A stretch of DNA of 11,550 nucleotides from CAZAGD01 sp049699975 (GTDB lineage: Bacteria > Desulfobacterota > SM23-61): NCBI GenBank assembly GCA_049699975.1, contig JBNAWB010000113.1:1-11550 (forward strand). Direction: 5' to 3'. The notes beneath the pieces are model-generated. The model was given only the letters and a program-made list of their open reading frames with translations. It ran no database searches and was not told the DNA's origin. Position 1 is the first letter of the stretch; the number at the start of each line of letters is the position of its first letter. Position numbers and translations under genes: made by a program. This document shows, in pieces, positions 8,501-11,550 of this stretch.

Positions 8501-8710
8501 AGTAAGGAAGCGCAAATTCGCATGGGGCAAACCTTTAAATAACAAAAGTCGCTGCAGATAAATGCGCAGGAGGTTAGAACCAACCAACACCAAAACTGGA
8601 GCTAGTGGATCCAAAGCTTTCTTTTCTCTAACCCGACGGATGAACTCTTCTTCCAGTTCCGGATGGAAAGGTCCGCAGAATAAAGTATGTCTCTTTTTAC
8701 TCTTTTTCAT
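5513..8710 (-). CDS. addB: AddB-type nuclease subunit with inactive helicase core and Fe-S cluster
   Basis: Partner of AddA in break resection, 1065 residues. The N-terminal region aligns in style with AddB proteins, but I see no Walker A: the expected site reads CGPFHPELEE (12-21). This resembles RexB-like subunits that have lost ATP binding. AddB-typical landmarks include GLVERIFPAAPRQDPLL (565-581) and RERLVLSYPRLDPASGKERIP (621-641, conserved in AddB relatives). The C-terminal nuclease has H805 in VMHEIL, D918 in RGRIDRV, D933 and K935 in IIDYKTGK, then Q953 and Y957. Four cysteines surround it in the AddB Fe-S pattern: C771 in ALCPFRYF, then C1029, C1032 and C1038 (C-x2-C-x5-C). Residues 426-441 are an acidic tetrapeptide repeat, and two REP-like palindromes lie inside the coding sequence. 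The ATG at 8710 is the first after an in-frame TGA. Confidence 0.9.
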   Translation of the reverse strand: MKKSKKRHTLFCGPFHPELEEEFIRRVREKKALDPLAPVLVLVGSNLLRIYLQRLLLFKGLPHANLRFLTFIDLARLIALPPLMEQGRTPLPLGGELVIVDQLASRLNEESYFYPLKERRGFRRALLATFLDLWDSGFAALPLKEGKKLAELDALYQAFRAQITKKFFSEVELLSQASRYAASLPEKWGVAELFVYGFYDFTENQRRLLEACAQHLEIYAFMPWRKNPGFDYAWPTYRWFKGLGCQEEILGKPSSNHLDSLQVLHRDLFAPTWSEVEIVADEKVKIIAAANEVQEVKEIAREIINLAQEGIPFQEMAILLRKAEIYINIIKETFQNLGIPVFFAGGLPLRQTPEAKSVLLLVDLIKSNWPRAQVMEFLTFAPLAWSNFLTEKPVPACWDLISRQAGIIAGRKDWEEKLNLYISRPPEVGPGDEPEDEPGDENGGQKKFYPKEAAHLKSFLQVFFSDLDSFPTQGTWSVLATRLIELIEKYLVPGEAKQEIIKILQKLKDLDDLQTEVDLRQFKEILTELFKEGSLRHGAFQERSVCVAEIMPARGLSFRVVFIPGLVERIFPAAPRQDPLLLDQERLKINQVDKLKGVLPLKANRWPEEKTLFSLAVAAARERLVLSYPRLDPASGKERIPSFFLLQVGKALAKEIINYSKLETLPIYHHLPLSRLGPAEPEQAIDEQEFDLAQIRKALPSQNSRPLVYLFHLFPNLARAKRLAQLRWGMRLFTEYDGCLSSERAQRYLQEKHLLAGRILSPTKLEMYALCPFRYFLAEVLRLESYPSPEEILRLSPLAKGKVMHEILYRFYQLLLPELNQPLAQEKLAQYMELLNQEAEEVFAQAEKEGSTGLPFLWEIDQQNILQDLRGFLVQESSQKEDLVPKALELKFGFADAQPPAKMELPGGKIVYFRGRIDRVDFSKGGEKVRIIDYKTGKLYGQEDGFSGGCTLQLPLYLWAALQIWPNIDLSQSWAEYYCLSRREEYERLTFSGQNWAEKEKILKEIVQIIEEGIGQGIFFPAPAKKEACPYCGFERVCEHGRDVILARKKGDARAAAFLRMREIK
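5522..5526 (-). promoter_or_regulatory. Shine-Dalgarno sequence of addA inside the end of addB
   Basis: On the minus strand GGGAG is followed by nine bases and the addA ATG at 5512. It lies within the last codons of addB, whose TGA directly abuts that ATG. This is the only clear Shine-Dalgarno motif among the six main genes and supports coupled re-initiation. Confidence 0.7.
7388..7435. repeat. In-frame 12-bp tandem repeat within addB
   Basis: Three consecutive 12-bp units on the plus strand, TTCATCCCCTGG, TTCATCCTCTGG and TTCATCACCTGG, are followed by a degenerate fourth, TCCAACTTCTGG. In the addB frame they encode PEVG-PGDE-PEDE-PGDE (residues 426-441), a Pro- and acid-rich linker. Because the unit is a multiple of three, copy-number change by slippage would lengthen or shorten the linker without a frameshift. 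Confidence 0.8.
8273..8289. repeat. Perfect 7-bp hairpin (TCCCTCT / AGAGGGA) inside addB
   Basis: TCCCTCT-TTT-AGAGGGA forms a perfect stem with a 3-base loop within coding sequence for LPLKEG (residues 141-146). It resembles the arms of the larger palindrome about 140 bp away, at 8423. It may be a relic of a palindromic repeat inserted into the gene, or chance. Confidence 0.4.
8423..8446. repeat. REP-like palindrome inside the addB coding sequence
   Basis: CTCTCCC-CCTAAA-GGGAGAG followed by GGGT matches the style of common intergenic palindromes and shares CTCTCCCC and GGGAGAGGGG with the intergenic element at 11408-11443. Here it encodes TPLPLGGE (addB residues 89-96), a wording typical of such repeats translated in frame. 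Homologous AddB proteins can also have Pro-Leu-rich sequence here, so coincidence is possible. Confidence 0.45.
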
Positions 8711-8780
8711 TGAATTTTTTATTCTTGTTCAGCTCGCCCCAAAAACACTTGGCCGAACAGATTAGCTCTATATTTAAAAA

Positions 8781-8789
8781 ATTATACCA
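8781..8789 (-). promoter_or_regulatory. Extended -10 promoter for addB-addA
   Basis: On the minus strand TGGTATAAT is a perfect -10 hexamer with an extended TGn element, lying in an AT-rich stretch between the MFS stop and addB. No good -35 is seen at 16-18 bp, which extended -10 promoters do not need. Transcription would start near 8774, leaving a leader of about 64 bases before the addB ATG at 8710. This suggests addBA is expressed independently of the MFS gene upstream. Confidence 0.55.
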
Positions 8790-8810
8790 AACACCAAAAC
8801 ACTGGAATAA

Positions 8811-10037
8811 TTAAAATTTGGCCGCGGGCGCCCGGAAGAGCAAGGCCCCAGTCATACCGCTGAAAGCCAAAAAAGCCGCCAGGACAAAAGCCGGAGTGAA
8901 AGATCCGGAAAAGTCAGCAATTTTACCGGCTATGGGCGGAGCCAAGGCTTGCCCAATGCCGAAGATCAATATAGTAAATCCTAACCCGGCCGGAGCTAAG
9001 GTGGGTCCCAGGATATCTCCCACCGTAGCAGAAATAATTGAAGGAACTGACCAAGCAGTTAATCCGAAGAGAATGGTTGATAGGAGATAGCCAAATTCTG
9101 ATTTAATTAAGCCGAATACTAAATAACAGATTCCCTGAGTGAGAAGCACCAAGGCCAAGCCATATTTGCGGCCGATAAAATCTGACACCGCTCCCCAGAA
9201 GGGACCACAAAAGATACTCAAGATTCCTAAGAGCATTAATAAATTTCCTGCTCTTTGAACACTAAGCCCGGCTTCATTGATTAAGTAAGCTGAAAAAAAT
9301 TGCATGAAAATGATATAGGAGAAGCCAAAAGTAAAGAAAATTCCTGCCAGATGCCAAAGGTGCGGAGAAGTATAAACTCCTTTCCAAGAGAATTTGCCAG
9401 GCAATAATTGCGCCTTCGTTCCACCTATGGGATATAGTCCCTTTTCCTCAGGCTGATTACGTAAAAAGAAGTAATTTAAGAGAGCGATGCCCAAAGTTAT
9501 GATTCCTAATATATACCAACTTACCCGCCATCCTTCATTAGGGAAAATTTTTAATATGTAGGGAATCAAGGGGCCCAGAATGAGTAGAGCTATGCTTGAT
9601 CCACTGACTAAAACACCCGTGGCCAAACCTCGGCGGCGAGAAGCAAACCAGGCTGAGGCCAAAGCCATAATGGGCACATTAGAACCCGCGCTCCCTATGC
9701 CAGTTAAAGTGCGCATTACCAGGGCCGACTCGAAAGAATTGGCCAAGCCCGTAAAAATTAAACTTAAACCGACTAAAACAAGAAAAACGCTTATTACCTG
9801 CCTTGGCCCTAGCCGGGTGGCTAAATAACCACCAATTAAGGAAAAAGTTAGATAGCCTACAAAATTGCCGGTTCCAATCCATCCCATCTGCGCATAAGTC
9901 AAAGACAAGGCTTCTTTCATGGAAGGGAGAATAGGAGTATAAGCAAAGCGTCCAAAGCCTAAGGCCCCCATGACGCCTAAAAATCCGGTCAAGAGCACAA
10001 CCCAGCCGTAATGAAAGCGAAATGAAAAAAGAGGCAT
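8811..10037 (-). CDS. MFS transporter, YbfB/YjiJ-like, 12 transmembrane segments
   Basis: Inner-membrane secondary transporter of 408 residues with 12 predicted helices (about 11-31, 52-72, 79-98, 102-124, 137-160, 171-191, 226-250, 263-282, 292-310, 316-337, 349-370 and 381-402) and a central loop near 195-222. The signature after helix 2 appears as GGYLATRLGPRQVI (69-82), and its copy between helices 8 and 9 as WGAVSDFIGRKYGL (281-294). The N-terminal phrase ALGFGRFAYTPILP (25-38) is typical of the YbfB/YjiJ group, whose substrates are mostly unknown; the oxalate/formate antiporter group is an alternative. The substrate cannot be assigned. It ends 100 bp before addB on the same strand, but addB has its own likely promoter. 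The ATG at 10037 has no Shine-Dalgarno sequence, only an A-rich stretch. Confidence 0.88.
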   Translation of the reverse strand: MPLFSFRFHYGWVVLLTGFLGVMGALGFGRFAYTPILPSMKEALSLTYAQMGWIGTGNFVGYLTFSLIGGYLATRLGPRQVISVFLVLVGLSLIFTGLANSFESALVMRTLTGIGSAGSNVPIMALASAWFASRRRGLATGVLVSGSSIALLILGPLIPYILKIFPNEGWRVSWYILGIITLGIALLNYFFLRNQPEEKGLYPIGGTKAQLLPGKFSWKGVYTSPHLWHLAGIFFTFGFSYIIFMQFFSAYLINEAGLSVQRAGNLLMLLGILSIFCGPFWGAVSDFIGRKYGLALVLLTQGICYLVFGLIKSEFGYLLSTILFGLTAWSVPSIISATVGDILGPTLAPAGLGFTILIFGIGQALAPPIAGKIADFSGSFTPAFVLAAFLAFSGMTGALLFRAPAAKF

Positions 10038-10137
10038 GTTTTTTCATAACACAATTTGCTTTTTTTCTAAAGATTTTTATGCTCAGGGAAAAGAAAATTT
10101 AACAAAGCTTCTAAAATTATTTCTCGCCAGCAGGAAA

Positions 10138-10171
10138 CAGGCGGGGGGAGATAGAACCTCCATCCCGCCTG
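10138..10171. repeat. Strong hairpin in the MFS / MBL divergent intergenic region
   Basis: CAGGCGGG and CCCGCCTG form a perfect 8-bp stem, with an inner GGAG/CTCC stem closing a 7-base loop ATAGAAC. It is about 100 bp upstream of the MFS start and about 50 bp upstream of the promoter for the plus-strand gene. No T-run follows on either strand, so it is not a normal terminator. It may be an operator, a structured leader of the MFS mRNA, or a palindromic repeat. The rest of the 259-bp gap (10038-10296) is AT-rich; apart from the promoter at 10220-10248 I see nothing else in it. Confidence 0.6.
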
Positions 10172-10219
10172 AATTAAACTGAAATTTTAAGAGTGATCCA
10201 CGGACAGAGAAATTTATCG

Positions 10220-10248
10220 TTGACGCTTATTTACCTCTGGCATATGAT
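10220..10248 (+). promoter_or_regulatory. Near-consensus sigma70 promoter for the MBL-fold hydrolase
   Basis: TTGACG (10220-10225) and TATGAT (10243-10248) each match the consensus at five of six positions and are separated by exactly 17 bp. Transcription would start near 10255, about 42 bases before the TTG start of the downstream gene. Confidence 0.7.
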
Positions 10249-10296
10249 TTTTAAAAATTGGGCTAAAGCTTTGAACTTTAAATTTAGATCAAAAAA

Positions 10297-11298
10297 TTGA
10301 AACCCTTACTTTTACCCCAATTAGTTAATCCTCCTTTTGGAGATCCCGCGCTGTTCGTGGAGGTGCTCTGGGAAAAAAGAGCTCTTTTGTTTGACTTGGG
10401 AGATTTAAGTACACTCCGCCCCGCCAAGCTCCTTAAAATATCCCAGGTCTTTGTTTCCCACACGCACATCGATCATTTTATCGGCTTTGACACGCTCTTA
10501 CGCTTGCTGCTAAACAGAGAAAAAACTTTGCATATATATGGACCGCCGGGCTTTCTCTCTCAAGTACAGGGCAAACTCTCCGGTTATACTTGGAATTTAA
10601 CGGCCGATTATCCCTTTACTATAATAGCGGCGGAAATTCATCCCGGCCGCATTCGTTATCAATCTTTTGCCTGCCATGATCGTTTCGCCCCAGGGAAAGA
10701 AAAAGAAGAGCCTTTCCCTGGGTTAATAGCCGAAGATCCGCAAATCCAAATCCGCATTGCTCATCTCGATCATTTCATCCCTTGTTTAGCCTTTGCTTTG
10801 CAAGAGCGTTTTCACATTAACGTGCATAAAGAAATTCTAGCGCGCCTGGGCCTCCCTGTGGGGCCTTGGCTGAAAGAATTGAAGATGGCCATCTGGAGGG
10901 GGGAAAGGGAAGATTATCTTCTCCGCGTTCCTTTGGATCCGGAAGGAAAGAAAGGGCAATTTCTTTCCCTGGGTTGTTTGCACGAAGCCTTTACGATAAC
11001 TCCCGGCCAAAAAATAGTCTATGTCTCTGACTGTCTCTACCACGAAGAAAATATCCAGAAAATTCTGGAACTGGCCGAAGGGGCTGATTTATTTTTCTGC
11101 GAAGCAGCTTTTCTCGAGAAAGATGCTAAGCGGGCTGCGGCCCGCGGTCATCTTACGGCTTGGCAAGCCGGAAACTTGGCCCGGCAGGCCAAAGCAAAAA
11201 AACTCATCATTTTCCATTTTTCCCCCAAATATGAAGGCGACGCTTCTGCTCTTTATCACGAGGCTGAAGAAGCTTTCCAAAGCAAAGATTCTGGATAG
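10297..11298 (+). CDS. RNase Z-like metallo-beta-lactamase-fold hydrolase
   Basis: Cytoplasmic zinc hydrolase of 333 residues. Metal ligands appear in RNase Z order: HTHIDH (55-60), H156 or H159 in IAHLDHFIP, D245 in VYVSDC, and H307 in IIFHFSPKY. GHLTAWQAGNLA (284-295) matches the RNase Z block GHSTAxQA, and FFCEAAF (266-272) its preceding strand. Residues 183-196 (RLGLPVGPWLKELK) resemble the GxPxGPxxxxLK tRNA-binding exosite arm of RNase Z. This supports tRNA 3'-end processing or a related phosphodiesterase role. The N-terminus and the stretch at 84-150 are less typical, so a paralogue with another substrate is possible and no symbol is given. The start is a TTG 12 bases after an in-frame TAG, with no Shine-Dalgarno sequence; the next plausible start would remove the conserved NPPFGDPALF. 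Confidence 0.82.
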   Translation: MKPLLLPQLVNPPFGDPALFVEVLWEKRALLFDLGDLSTLRPAKLLKISQVFVSHTHIDHFIGFDTLLRLLLNREKTLHIYGPPGFLSQVQGKLSGYTWNLTADYPFTIIAAEIHPGRIRYQSFACHDRFAPGKEKEEPFPGLIAEDPQIQIRIAHLDHFIPCLAFALQERFHINVHKEILARLGLPVGPWLKELKMAIWRGEREDYLLRVPLDPEGKKGQFLSLGCLHEAFTITPGQKIVYVSDCLYHEENIQKILELAEGADLFFCEAAFLEKDAKRAAARGHLTAWQAGNLARQAKAKKLIIFHFSPKYEGDASALYHEAEEAFQSKDSG

Positions 11299-11407
11299 TA
11301 GTTGGTGAAGGGCTCAAAGGTTACTCTATTTTGCAAAGCTCTATAAATTTCTTCTGTAAAAATATAATCTGCGCGGTTATAGCTATTAGCGGCCCAGCCG
11401 CATGTTG

Positions 11408-11443
11408 CCCTCTCCCCGCTGGGGAGAGGGGAAGGGTGAGGGT
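11408..11443. repeat. Intergenic REP-like palindromic repeat
   Basis: CCCTCTCCCC-GCT-GGGGAGAGGG is a perfect 10-bp stem with a 3-base loop, followed by GAAGGGTGAGGGT. This is the classic form of a palindromic dispersed repeat found in many Gram-negative and deltaproteobacterial genomes (recognised from memory). It lies in the 252-bp stretch after the MBL gene, which otherwise holds only a weak minus-strand open frame and a possible gene start at the window edge. Confidence 0.65.
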
Positions 11444-11513
11444 AATCCATCACTGAAGGGTGGGATTATTAGAGGAATTTTTATTTTCCGAGGCGGGCCA
11501 GAGGCAGGCATGA

Positions 11514-11550
11514 ATGAAGAAGCATCGGCGGGAGAAGAAGATGCTCAAAG
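11514..11550 (+). CDS. Possible start of a downstream gene, cut by the window edge
   Basis: An ATG at 11514 follows an in-frame TGA and is preceded by GAGG at 11501-11504 with a 9-base spacer. The twelve visible residues are strongly basic (MKKHRREKKMLK). A competing ATG at 11510 in another frame would give an acidic start (MNEEASAGEED). Too little is visible to name a family or to be sure that either is a gene. Confidence 0.2.
   Translation, partial: MKKHRREKKMLK

Noticed and set aside
996..8710. A phage-defence island built around the helicase-nuclease genes
   Set aside because: AddA, AddB and RmuC carry standard housekeeping family motifs, and no toxin, modification, sensor or mobile-element gene is nearby.
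10038..10137. Promoter for the MFS gene
   Set aside because: The region is AT-rich with TTGTTA and TAAAAA hexamers, but spacing is about 20 bp and matches are weak, so no site is called.
11363..11368. TATAAT on the plus strand after the MBL gene as a promoter for the next gene
   Set aside because: No -35 match at 16-18 bp and no extended -10; the supposed downstream gene is itself uncertain.

Overview
The window carries six well-supported protein-coding genes in a bacterial chromosome of moderate to low GC. Two observations fit a Desulfobacterota-like (deltaproteobacterial) or related uncultured anaerobe: the AddA/AddB pair has the look of that group's pairs, and the intergenic palindromes belong to two styles common in such genomes (one rich in CTCTCCCC/GGGGAGAGG, one of the CACCGC..GGCGCAGAGAACGC type). 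This placement is an inference; no rRNA or other phylogenetic marker is present.

Layout from left to right. A plus-strand tRNA 2'-O-methyltransferase of the TrmJ type (183-944) has a reading frame that stays open in phase back to the window edge. It converges on a minus-strand block: rmuC (996-2129), an addA-type helicase-nuclease (2231-5512), an addB-type nuclease (5513-8710) and a 12-TM MFS transporter (8811-10037). Read in transcription order this block is MFS, addB, addA, rmuC. addB and addA abut exactly (stop codon directly followed by ATG), so they are one translationally coupled unit. A perfect extended -10 promoter just upstream of addB suggests that addBA is transcribed independently of the MFS gene. 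After a 259-bp divergent intergenic region with a strong hairpin and a near-consensus sigma70 promoter comes a plus-strand RNase Z-like metallo-beta-lactamase-fold hydrolase (10297-11298). The last 252 bp hold a palindromic repeat, decayed-looking sequence, and possibly the first codons of another gene.

How the genes work together. AddA and AddB would form a two-nuclease AddAB/RexAB-type complex that resects double-strand breaks to load RecA. RmuC, a membrane-anchored coiled-coil protein with a restriction-nuclease-like core that is linked to suppression of DNA inversions, lies directly downstream on the same strand. This gives a compact DNA end-processing and recombination locus. The flanking genes (tRNA methylation, transport, possible tRNA 3' processing) show no clear functional link to it.

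I found no CRISPR array, insertion sequence, rRNA or tRNA gene, and no convincing new defence system. The most notable leads are repeat-like palindromes inside the addB coding sequence, a 12-bp in-frame tandem repeat in addB, the open frame upstream of trmJ, the addBA-rmuC linkage, and the near absence of Shine-Dalgarno sequences.
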